Source: Marvinbryantia sp. (GTDB taxonomy: Bacteria; Bacillota; Clostridia; Lachnospirales; Lachnospiraceae). Taken from it: a stretch of 18,757 nt of DNA. A program made the translations under genes and the position numbers. The notes beneath the pieces are model-generated. The model was not told where the DNA came from, ran no database searches, and saw nothing but the letters and a program-made list of their open reading frames with translations. Numbering within the stretch: the first letter of the stretch is position 1; the number at the start of each line of letters is the position of its first letter. The DNA lies in assembly GCA_016297895.1 (NCBI GenBank), contig JAEDFS010000035.1, positions 1 through 18,757 of the forward strand, written 5' to 3'. Positions 1 through 6,486 of the stretch are shown here, piece by piece.

Positions 1-48
1 GTGAAGCTGGATGCAATCGTGAACAGTTACGGTTATTCTCGAGTATAA
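1..48 (+). CDS. 3' end of an unidentified protein-coding gene (partial)
   Basis: Frame 1 is open from the window edge to a TAA at 46-48 and encodes a C-terminus ending in NSYGYSRV. An intrinsic terminator follows about 35 bases later, as expected for the end of a gene or operon. Fifteen codons are too few to identify the protein, and I do not recognise it. It could be a chance open stretch, so confidence is modest. Confidence 0.45.
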   Translation: MKLDAIVNSYGYSRV

Positions 49-51
49 AAG

Positions 52-80
52 TTGTATCTTAAAAAAATATGTGCTAAACT
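52..80 (+). promoter_or_regulatory. Candidate sigma-A promoter for the hisH operon
   Basis: A TTGTAT -35 element (52-57) lies 17 bases before an extended -10 element, TG-C-TAAACT (72-80). The start point would fall near 87, inside the first arm of the terminator at 82-111. Transcripts from this promoter would lack most of that arm and could not fold the terminator. Assignment is by motif only. Confidence 0.5.
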
Positions 81-81
81 A

Positions 82-111
82 AGGGAGTGTAAATGATTGC
101 ACTCCCTTTTT
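82..111 (+). terminator. Intrinsic terminator upstream of hisH
   Basis: AGGGAGTG (82-89) pairs perfectly with CACTCCCT (100-107) across a 10-base loop, and a run of five T follows at 107-111. It most likely ends the gene whose last codons are at 1-48. Confidence 0.8.
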
Positions 112-135
112 ATAAACTTGAATTCTGGAGGCACT

Positions 136-753
136 ATGATAGCAATTATTGATTACGATGCAGGAAATTTAAAGAGTGTATATAAAGCACTGCAGTTTCT
201 GGGACAGGAAGCTGTGATTACAAGAGATCACAAGGTGATCAGAAATGCTGATAAGGTGATCCTGCCCGGTGTGGGATCATTTGGTGATGCAATGCAGAAG
301 CTTAAAGAGTATGGTTTAGTTCCGGTTATCAGGGAAGTTGTGGAAAAGGGCACGCCTTTTCTTGGAATCTGTCTGGGACTGCAGCTTTTGTTTGAGGAAA
401 GTGAGGAGAGTCCGGGGGTGAAGGGACTTGGACTTTTAAAAGGAAAGATTTTAAGAATCCCGGACAAGGAGGGATTAAAAGTTCCGCATATTGGATGGAA
501 TTCTCTGAAGTTCGATCATCCGGGCACTTTATTTTCCGGATTACGGGAAGATGCATATGTGTATTTTGTCCATTCCTATTATTTACAGGCAGAAGAGGAG
601 GAAATCGTAACTGCTTCCACAGAATACGGTGTTCACATCCATGCTTCCGTACAGAAAGGTAATCTGTTTGCCTGTCAGTTCCATCCGGAAAAAAGCAGCA
701 GTGTGGGCCTTACGATTTTGAAAAATTTTGCAGAGGCAGGGAAGGAGGACTGA
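136..753 (+). CDS. hisH: Imidazole glycerol phosphate synthase, glutaminase subunit HisH
   Basis: HisH is a class I glutamine amidotransferase that releases ammonia from glutamine and channels it to HisF for the fifth step of histidine synthesis in the cytoplasm. The 205-residue protein is of normal family length. It shows the PGVGSFGDAM oxyanion region (44-53), the nucleophile elbow GICLG with Cys79, and the remaining triad residues His183 and Glu185 in FHPEKS. The ATG at 136 is chosen because GGAGG (127-131) lies just upstream and homology begins there with MIAIIDYDAGN; an upstream TTG at 97 would start inside the terminator loop. hisF follows 2 bases after the stop, so the two subunits are translationally coupled. 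No other his genes are present, so the rest of the pathway lies upstream or elsewhere. Confidence 0.97.
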   Translation: MIAIIDYDAGNLKSVYKALQFLGQEAVITRDHKVIRNADKVILPGVGSFGDAMQKLKEYGLVPVIREVVEKGTPFLGICLGLQLLFEESEESPGVKGLGLLKGKILRIPDKEGLKVPHIGWNSLKFDHPGTLFSGLREDAYVYFVHSYYLQAEEEEIVTASTEYGVHIHASVQKGNLFACQFHPEKSSSVGLTILKNFAEAGKED

Positions 754-755
754 AG

Positions 756-1517
756 ATGTTTACAAAGAGAATCATTCCCTGTTTGGATGTACATAACGGG
801 AGAGTTGTTAAAGGGGTGAATTTTGTAAATCTGAAGGATGCAGGAGATCCGGTGGAAATTGCAGCTGCTTATGATAAAGCGGGTGCGGATGAACTGGTGT
901 TTCTGGATATTACCGCTTCTTCGGATCAAAGAAATACCGTAGTGGACATGGTCCGACAGGTGGCTGAAAAAGTGTTTATTCCATTTACGGTTGGCGGAGG
1001 GATCCGTACGGTAGACGATTTCAGAGTATTGTTAAGAGAGGGTGCGGATAAAATATCCATCAATTCTTCTGCAATTAATCGTCCGGAGCTGATCAGTGAG
1101 GCAGCAGACAAATTCGGAAGTCAGTGTGTGGTTGTGGCCATTGATGCGAGAAGAAGAGCAGATGGAAGCGGATGGAATATTTATAAAAACGGCGGCAGGA
1201 TCGATGTTGGAATCGATGCAGTTGAGTGGGCTGATAAGGTATGCAGGATGGGAGCGGGAGAGATCCTTCTTACCAGTATGGATTGTGATGGAACGAAGGA
1301 AGGATATGACATCGAATTGACCAGAGCTATTGCGGAAACGGTGACAATACCGGTGATCGCATCCGGCGGTGCCGGGAAAATGGAGCATTTTAAGGATGCA
1401 CTAACGATGGGAAAGGCAGACGCAGCACTGGCAGCTTCCCTGTTTCACTATAAGGAACTGGAGATCATGGAACTGAAACGGTATCTGTCCGAAAATCAGA
1501 TTCCTGTGCGTCTGTAA
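756..1517 (+). CDS. hisF: Imidazole glycerol phosphate synthase, cyclase subunit HisF
   Basis: HisF is the (beta/alpha)8-barrel partner of HisH. It uses ammonia from HisH to convert PRFAR into imidazole glycerol phosphate and AICAR. The 253-residue length is typical. The N-terminus RIIPCLDVHNGRVVKG carries catalytic Asp11, and VVAIDA supplies the second catalytic acid, Asp130. Phosphate-binding glycine loops appear at FTVGGGIR (near 77-84) and at IASGGAGKMEHF in the second half-barrel. GGAGG in the last codons of hisH serves as its ribosome binding site, and the 2-base gap implies coupled translation and 1:1 subunit supply. I see nothing unusual in it. Confidence 0.97.
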   Translation: MFTKRIIPCLDVHNGRVVKGVNFVNLKDAGDPVEIAAAYDKAGADELVFLDITASSDQRNTVVDMVRQVAEKVFIPFTVGGGIRTVDDFRVLLREGADKISINSSAINRPELISEAADKFGSQCVVVAIDARRRADGSGWNIYKNGGRIDVGIDAVEWADKVCRMGAGEILLTSMDCDGTKEGYDIELTRAIAETVTIPVIASGGAGKMEHFKDALTMGKADAALAASLFHYKELEIMELKRYLSENQIPVRL

Positions 1518-1529
1518 AGGAGAGCGGAT

Positions 1530-2204
1530 ATGGCACCAATTTCGAATGACTGGCTTCAGCCTCTGAAACCGGAGTTTGCAAAACCGTATTATAAAAAATT
1601 ATATCATACCGTTACGGAAGAGTATCGCACACGCCAGATCTTTCCTCCGGCTGATGATATTTTTAATGCATTTGCTTTGACACCTCTTAGCAAGGTAAAA
1701 GCAGTGATCCTGGGGCAGGACCCTTATCACGGGGAAGGGCAGGCTCATGGACTGTGTTTTTCTGTGAAACCGGAGGTGGAGATTCCGCCGTCTCTGGTGA
1801 ATATTTATAAAGAACTCCAGGATGACTGCGGGTGTAAGATTCCTAATCACGGGAGCCTTGTCAAATGGGCGGAACAGGGTGTTTTACTTTTAAATACGGT
1901 TTTGACGGTACGGGCTCATCAGGCGAATTCACACCGGGGAATCGGCTGGGAGGAATTCACCGATGCGGCGATTCGGATCCTGAATGACCAGGATCGTCCA
2001 ATCGTGTTTATCCTGTGGGGAAGACCGGCTCAGCTTAAAAAGAATATGCTGACCAATCCAAAGCATCTTGTGCTGGAGGCACCACATCCCAGTCCATTGT
2101 CGGCTTATCGTGGATTTTTCGGGAGCAGACCCTTCAGCAGGACAAATAAATTTCTGCAGCAGAATGGGGTGGAACCCATTGACTGGCAGATCGATGACAT
2201 CTAA
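1530..2204 (+). CDS. ung: Uracil-DNA glycosylase, family 1
   Basis: Ung removes uracil from DNA and so starts base-excision repair. The 224-residue protein has the family 1 water-activating loop GQDPYHGEGQAHGLCFSV with catalytic Asp64 and His67, the VLLLNTVLTV segment with the uracil-binding Asn, and the HPSPLSAYRGFFGSRPFS loop (from His186) that inserts into the minor groove. It begins 12 bases after hisF behind AAGGAGAG. The stator-like pair follows after a 24-base gap. Linkage of ung to hisF and tgt looks like ordinary housekeeping clustering. Whether its position next to a Zorya-like motor has meaning cannot be judged from this window. Confidence 0.97.
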   Translation: MAPISNDWLQPLKPEFAKPYYKKLYHTVTEEYRTRQIFPPADDIFNAFALTPLSKVKAVILGQDPYHGEGQAHGLCFSVKPEVEIPPSLVNIYKELQDDCGCKIPNHGSLVKWAEQGVLLLNTVLTVRAHQANSHRGIGWEEFTDAAIRILNDQDRPIVFILWGRPAQLKKNMLTNPKHLVLEAPHPSPLSAYRGFFGSRPFSRTNKFLQQNGVEPIDWQIDDI

Positions 2205-2228
2205 ACGAAAGAAAGAGAGGGTATGACT

Positions 2229-3869
2229 ATGGGAAAAAAGGTAGTTGACAAGGTACTGTTTGTTCTGGTGATCGCAGCGGCAATTCTGTTTACATGGTTT
2301 GTCAGCGGCGGTGTTCTGGATACGATGATCTTCAATTTCGTATTCCTTGGCATTATGGTATTGATCAGTCTGGCCGGCATGATCGTGGGATTTGGGAAAA
2401 TGTCAAATCTTGAAAATGCCTTTGATGATGCATCCGATGAAATTGAACAGACCTTCGGCGGGCTGGATGCCATGAACGGAGAAACGCAGACGATGCCTGC
2501 GGAACTGTTCGGAAACGAAAAGCTGGATGAAAAATATGGTGAGTTTCTGTCTTTTGTAAAAAAGAGTCAGAGCGGACTGGCCGATATTGAAGATTACATC
2601 AATGAAGATGAAGTAAATGAAATGATCGGGAAAAGAATGATCGAACTGATTCCCGATGTGCTGACCAGTCTTGGTATTCTGGGAACTTTTATTGGTCTGG
2701 TAGTGGGTCTGAAAAACTTTGAACCTTCTAATTACGAGGCGATGACCGCATCGGTCTCCTCACTGGTAGACGGAATTAAGGTGGCATTCCTTACATCGAT
2801 CTATGGCCTTTCCCTGTCTCTGGTGTTTGGATGCGGCACAAAGTCGGCATATTCTTCTCTGATGGACAGCATGAAGCATTTTATGGATAAATTCCACAGT
2901 ATGGTCATTCCCTCTGCAGAGGCGGAAGCCCGCAATATCATGGTGAATTATCAGGAAGAGCAGACGGCAGCCATCACTAAAATGACAGAGCAGTTTTCCG
3001 AGCATCTTGCCAACAGTTTTGAGAAGGTGATCACACCGTCTTTCCGCAAAATGAATCAGTCTATGGATATTCTGACTGCAACGATGGCAAAAGGACAGGA
3101 GGAGATGATGAACGGACTGCTGGATGATTTTCTGGAGAAAATGAACGATTCCTTCCGGCTTCAGTTTTCCAACTTTAATCAGGCACTTGAAGAAATGACA
3201 AATGCACAGCGGGAAATGACAGAAAAAGCCAAAGTACTGTATGACAGTACCGCTTCTGAACTTCATGCCGCTTTTGAACGCGAGGATTCCAATATGAGGG
3301 GGATGGTTCGTGAGCTTGGTGCCATGCAGAAAGAGTATATGATCTCTGCTCAGCAGACCATTGATAATAATCAGAAATACAGTGAAGTTCTGGACAGCAA
3401 TTACCGACAGGTCGTATCCTATCTGCAGGAGGCAGAGCAGAGTTCCGCAAAATTCTGGGTTGCCTGCAATCAGGCGATGCAGAAGTACGTCAGCGCAGCC
3501 AGTGTCAGCGTGGAAGGCTTTGCCGCAGCAAGTCAGCATAACAGCAAAATGTTTGATGCCAATGAAAAACTGGTGGAAAGCTATACAGAGAAAATGCAGG
3601 AATTTGTGCAGTATCAGAAACTGACAGCAAAGACTATGGAGCAGGTACAGAATCTGCTTTATAATATTGTAACATCGCCGGATGACACCCACAGGACCAG
3701 TATCCGTAATCTTGCCGTCAATAACAGCAATCGTGATCTGCTGCTTCAGATCCAGAAAACTCTGGAGGAACAGGGAGCAAGACAGGAAGAACTTCTGGAA
3801 ACGATGGTGTCCTATATGAGGGAAGGAACCCGTTCCGGAAAAAAAGGAAAGGGAATTTTCCAGAAATAG
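2229..3869 (+). CDS. ZorA-like MotA/TolQ/ExbB-family stator protein with long cytoplasmic tail
   Basis: This is predicted to be the channel-forming inner subunit of an ion-driven stator. Numbering from the ATG at 2229, hydrophobic helices lie near 9-25 and 33-55. A MotA/ExbB-type core with helices near 145-163 (SLGILGTFIGLVVGL) and 185-204 (VAFLTSIYGLSLSLVFG) carries the small and hydroxyl residues typical of the proton path. Residues 205-546 form a long polar, probably helical tail with no membrane segment and a basic end. This layout, and the MotB-like gene 23 bases downstream, match ZorA of Zorya better than MotA (about 290 residues) or ExbB/TolQ (about 230). The start at 2229 is preferred over 2223 because GAGG at 2217-2220 is 8 bases from it. 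It could be another ExbB-like motor; the superfamily call is firm, the Zorya link is inference. Confidence 0.8.
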   Translation: MGKKVVDKVLFVLVIAAAILFTWFVSGGVLDTMIFNFVFLGIMVLISLAGMIVGFGKMSNLENAFDDASDEIEQTFGGLDAMNGETQTMPAELFGNEKLDEKYGEFLSFVKKSQSGLADIEDYINEDEVNEMIGKRMIELIPDVLTSLGILGTFIGLVVGLKNFEPSNYEAMTASVSSLVDGIKVAFLTSIYGLSLSLVFGCGTKSAYSSLMDSMKHFMDKFHSMVIPSAEAEARNIMVNYQEEQTAAITKMTEQFSEHLANSFEKVITPSFRKMNQSMDILTATMAKGQEEMMNGLLDDFLEKMNDSFRLQFSNFNQALEEMTNAQREMTEKAKVLYDSTASELHAAFEREDSNMRGMVRELGAMQKEYMISAQQTIDNNQKYSEVLDSNYRQVVSYLQEAEQSSAKFWVACNQAMQKYVSAASVSVEGFAAASQHNSKMFDANEKLVESYTEKMQEFVQYQKLTAKTMEQVQNLLYNIVTSPDDTHRTSIRNLAVNNSNRDLLLQIQKTLEEQGARQEELLETMVSYMREGTRSGKKGKGIFQK

Positions 3870-3892
3870 AGAGAAAACACAGGAGGTAGGCT

Positions 3893-4840
3893 ATGCAAAG
3901 AAGAAGAAGAGAAAAAGAAAGCAGCGGTCTGAATGTATGGCGTTCCTATTCTGATATGATGGCCGGGATCCTGCTCCTTTTTGTACTGATCATGTGTGTG
4001 ACGCTGTTTCAATCCCAGATCAACTATGAAAACAGTATCAAAGAGAGGGATGAAAAGCTTTTTCTTCAGGAAGAGTATACAAAGAAGATCATGAGCCAGC
4101 AGAATATCGTAGATACGCAGCAGGATCAGCTCTCCACTCAGGACGAGCTGCTGGCTGCTCAGAAGAAACAGTTAGATGATCTGGCTGCTCAGTTAGCTGC
4201 TCAGCAGGAAAAGCTGGATGAGCAGAGTGTGACGCTTGCAAATCAGCAGTCTGCGCTGGATGAGAAAACGACTCAGCTTGCAGATCAGCAGCAGAAAATT
4301 GATAAGATCATTGGAGTGAAGGCAGATGTGATCGAAGCATTAAGAGAAGAATTTGCAAGCAATAACATTAATGTTCAGATTGATTCCACGGATGGTTCCA
4401 TGGTACTGGATTCCAGTGTCCTCTTTGCCTATGACGAGACGGAGCTGACCACGGAAGGGCAGCAGGTTCTTGCCAGCGTACTGCCTATCTACTGCAATGT
4501 GCTGATGCAGGATGAATATTTCCCCTATCTTGCGGAAATTATCATTGATGGATATACGGACAGTACCGGAGGATATGAGTATAATCTGGAACTGTCCCAG
4601 AAACGGTCCCTTGCTGTGGCAGAGTATCTTTTAAATCTTTCTCAGAACTTCCTGGATGCAGATCATCAGGCCATGCTGAAGGAACATCTGACCGTAAACG
4701 GTCATTCCAGCAGCAAACTGGTGTTGGATGAAAATGGAGAGGAAGATGCGGATGCATCCAGGCGGGTAGAAGTAAAGTTCCGGCTTCGGGATGAAGAAAT
4801 GATTCAGGAACTGCGTACTCTTCTTGATTCCCAGGAATAG
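3893..4840 (+). CDS. ZorB-like MotB/OmpA-family protein (peptidoglycan-anchoring stator subunit)
   Basis: This 315-residue protein has a short basic cytoplasmic N-terminus, then YSDMMAGILLLFVLIMCVTLF (19-39), a single membrane helix starting with Asp21 in the position of the ion-carrying Asp of MotB and ZorB. A Q-rich linker (about 44-140) contains four tandem 14-residue units (77-132). The C-terminal OmpA-like domain (about 160-300) includes IIIDGYTDSTGGYEYNLELSQKRS and ends with SRRVEVKF, the usual peptidoglycan-binding Asp/Arg positions. The gene has a strong AGGAGG site and should form a complex with the ZorA-like protein. The linker is longer than in typical MotB, perhaps to span a thick Gram-positive wall. 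No Zorya effector gene follows; tgt is next after 39 bases. A flagellar role is unlikely because the partner is not MotA-like in length and no flagellar genes are near. Confidence 0.82.
   Translation: MQRRRREKESSGLNVWRSYSDMMAGILLLFVLIMCVTLFQSQINYENSIKERDEKLFLQEEYTKKIMSQQNIVDTQQDQLSTQDELLAAQKKQLDDLAAQLAAQQEKLDEQSVTLANQQSALDEKTTQLADQQQKIDKIIGVKADVIEALREEFASNNINVQIDSTDGSMVLDSSVLFAYDETELTTEGQQVLASVLPIYCNVLMQDEYFPYLAEIIIDGYTDSTGGYEYNLELSQKRSLAVAEYLLNLSQNFLDADHQAMLKEHLTVNGHSSSKLVLDENGEEDADASRRVEVKFRLRDEEMIQELRTLLDSQE
4121..4288 (+). repeat. Four in-frame 42-base tandem repeats in the ZorB-like linker
   Basis: Residues 77-90, 91-104, 105-118 and 119-132 of the ZorB-like protein align as four consecutive 14-residue units with consensus xxxLDxxxxxLAxQ (D is S in the first unit; A is L-A-A in part of it). 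Each unit is exactly two heptads with Leu at positions 4 and 11, consistent with a coiled coil. A fifth, decayed unit (QQKIDKI) follows. The DNA copies have diverged, so this is old rather than freshly expanded. Confidence 0.8.
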
Positions 4841-4879
4841 TGGGAAAGGCGCTAATAATATGTAACGATGAGGTGAATG

Positions 4880-6010
4880 ATGTATAAAATACTGAAAACA
4901 GACGGGAAAGCGAAAAGAGCTGAGTTTCAGACTGTTCATGGAACGATTCAGACGCCCGTTTTTATGAATGTAGGTACGGCAGCTGCCATCAAGGGGGCAG
5001 TGTCGACCATGGATCTTCAGGAGATCGGTACCCAGGTAGAGTTATCCAATACCTATCATCTTCATGTTCGGCCGGGAGATCAGGTGATTAAAAAACTGGG
5101 AGGCCTGCACAAGTTTATGGTCTGGGATAAGCCGATCCTCACAGACTCCGGCGGATTCCAGGTGTTTTCACTGGCTGGTCTTCGTAAGATCAAAGAAGAA
5201 GGGGTGTATTTTCACTCTCATGTAGACGGACGAAAGATTTTTATGGGTCCGGAAGAAAGTATGCAGATCCAGTCCAATCTTGGATCTACCATTGCGATGG
5301 CATTTGACGAGTGTCCTTCCAGTGTGGCTTCCAGAGAGTACGTACAGAATTCTGTAGATCGGACTACCAGATGGCTTGTTCGCTGCAAGGCAGAGATGGA
5401 GCGGCTGAATGCTCTGCCGGATACGGTTAATCCGCACCAGATGCTTTTTGGTATCAATCAGGGTGCAATCTATGAAGATATCCGGATCGCCCATGCAAAG
5501 GAGATCTCAGAACTTGATCTGGATGGTTATGCAGTAGGAGGACTGGCTGTTGGGGAGTCCCATGAAGAGATGTACCGGATCCTGGATGCGGTGGTTCCTT
5601 TTCTTCCCCAGAATAAGCCGACTTATCTGATGGGAGTAGGTACCCCGGCTAACATTCTGGAGGCGGTTGACCGCGGAGTAGACTTCTTTGACTGCGTGTA
5701 TCCAAGCCGCAACGGAAGGCATGGTCATGTCTATACCAATGAAGGAAGACTGAACCTTTTAAATGCGAAGTATGAACTGGACTCCAGACCCATTGAAGAG
5801 GGATGTCAGTGTCCTGCGTGCCGTCATTACAGCCGGGCGTATATCAGACATCTTTTAAAAGCAGGGGAAATGTTGGGAATGCGTTTATGCGTTCTTCATA
5901 ATCTGTATTTCTATAATCATATGATGGAAGAAATACGGGAAGCTATTGAAAAGGGCTGTTATAAGGAATATAAGGAGCAGAAACTGGCAGGTTTTGAAAA
6001 AAAGCCTTGA
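4880..6010 (+). CDS. tgt: Queuine/preQ1 tRNA-guanine transglycosylase
   Basis: Bacterial Tgt exchanges the wobble guanine of tRNAs with GUN anticodons (Asp, Asn, His, Tyr) for preQ1, the committed step of queuosine insertion. The 376-residue enzyme is full length. Numbering from 4880, it shows ILTDSGGFQVFSL with Asp89, the nucleophile region DFFDCVYPSRNGRHGH with Asp271, and the zinc site CQCPAC...CVLHN with Cys309, Cys311, Cys314 and His340. Two adjacent ATG codons exist (4877 and 4880); GAGG at 4870-4873 is better spaced for 4880. It follows the stator pair after 39 bases without a visible promoter. A promoter for yajC overlaps its last codons. tgt followed by yajC is a common bacterial order. 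Confidence 0.97.
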   Translation: MYKILKTDGKAKRAEFQTVHGTIQTPVFMNVGTAAAIKGAVSTMDLQEIGTQVELSNTYHLHVRPGDQVIKKLGGLHKFMVWDKPILTDSGGFQVFSLAGLRKIKEEGVYFHSHVDGRKIFMGPEESMQIQSNLGSTIAMAFDECPSSVASREYVQNSVDRTTRWLVRCKAEMERLNALPDTVNPHQMLFGINQGAIYEDIRIAHAKEISELDLDGYAVGGLAVGESHEEMYRILDAVVPFLPQNKPTYLMGVGTPANILEAVDRGVDFFDCVYPSRNGRHGHVYTNEGRLNLLNAKYELDSRPIEEGCQCPACRHYSRAYIRHLLKAGEMLGMRLCVLHNLYFYNHMMEEIREAIEKGCYKEYKEQKLAGFEKKP

Positions 6011-6035
6011 TGTGAGGAACGTTTTTGTGTATTAT
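6007..6035 (+). promoter_or_regulatory. Candidate sigma-A promoter for yajC
   Basis: TTGATG (6007-6012) overlaps the tgt stop codon and is followed after exactly 17 bases by TATTAT (6030-6035). The predicted start point near 6042 gives a leader of about 48 bases before yajC. The 79-base gap after tgt, larger than others in the unit, fits a separate start. Motif evidence only. Confidence 0.5.
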
Positions 6036-6089
6036 AGACTCTAATGGAGTTATTTCCGGAAAGTAAGTACCGAAATGGAGGAATTTGGA

Positions 6090-6401
6090 ATGAATTTATT
6101 AACGGAATCGGCTGCAAGTGCAGGCGGTGGAATTGGCCTTTTGCTGATGTATGTAGTGATCATCGGTGGTATGATGTATTTTATGGCCATCAGACCTCAG
6201 AAAAAAGAGCAGAAAAGAGTTACTGCCATGCTTTCTGAAATGTCAGTGGGAGACAGCATCGTAACAACAGGTGGTTTTTACGGTGTGGTAATTGATATCA
6301 CAGATGAAGATGTGATCGTTGAATTCGGAAGCAACAAGAACTGCAGAATACCCATGAAGAAATCTGCCATTGCTGAAGTAGAAAAAGCAGATGCGCAGTA
6401 A
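6090..6401 (+). CDS. yajC: Preprotein translocase subunit YajC
   Basis: YajC is a small single-pass membrane protein associated with SecDF and the Sec translocon. The 103-residue product has a short N-terminal segment, one membrane helix (about 14-33), the family motif AIRPQKKEQKR directly after it, and a cytoplasmic domain with VGDSIVTTGGFYGVV. The ATG at 6090 is preferred over 6075 because GGAGG (6077-6081) sits 8 bases before it and part of that site would lie inside the longer version. It follows tgt, as in many bacteria. secD and secF, often next, are absent; the branched-chain amino acid cluster follows instead. Confidence 0.95.
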   Translation: MNLLTESAASAGGGIGLLLMYVVIIGGMMYFMAIRPQKKEQKRVTAMLSEMSVGDSIVTTGGFYGVVIDITDEDVIVEFGSNKNCRIPMKKSAIAEVEKADAQ

Positions 6402-6424
6402 AACAAAAAGCGTATAGTTGGAGA

Positions 6425-6469
6425 GTGAAGGGGACATGGTATTCTAAGATACCGTGTCCCTGCTTTCAC
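6425..6469 (+). promoter_or_regulatory. Long hairpin in the yajC-leuB gap (possible leader or weak terminator)
   Basis: GGGACATGGTAT (6431-6442) pairs with ATACCGTGTCCC (6449-6460) over 12 base pairs with one G-U pair and a 6-base loop. Flanking GTGAAG (6425-6430) can extend the stem with CTTTCAC (6463-6469) across a 2-base bulge. There is no T run after it, so it is not a standard intrinsic terminator. It may stabilise or process the mRNA, or regulate leuB. I see no T-box features. Confidence 0.6.
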
Positions 6470-6486
6470 AGAAAGGGTTTATACAT

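Noticed and set aside
97..135. Upstream TTG start for hisH
   Set aside because: It lies in the terminator loop with no ribosome binding site, and HisH homology starts at the ATG at 136.
2760..3692. 310-codon open frame on the minus strand opposite the ZorA-like gene
   Set aside because: It has no ribosome binding site or recognisable domain, and its His/Cys/Leu-rich translation is what the codon bias of the plus-strand coiled-coil gene would give in antisense.
2229..4840. Flagellar motA/motB
   Set aside because: The first protein is nearly twice MotA length with a long tail, the second has an extended repeat linker, and no flagellar or chemotaxis genes are near.
4822..4861. Possible promoter before tgt (TTGATT and TAATAT)
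   Set aside because: The spacing is over 20 bases, outside the working range.
6454..6486. Upstream GTG start for leuB
   Set aside because: It falls inside the hairpin stem; the ATG at 6487 gives the normal family N-terminus.
6402..6486. T-box riboswitch or leader peptide for the branched-chain genes
   Set aside because: The 85-base gap is too short for a T-box, has no AGGGTGG-type box, and holds no Leu- or Ile-rich short reading frame.
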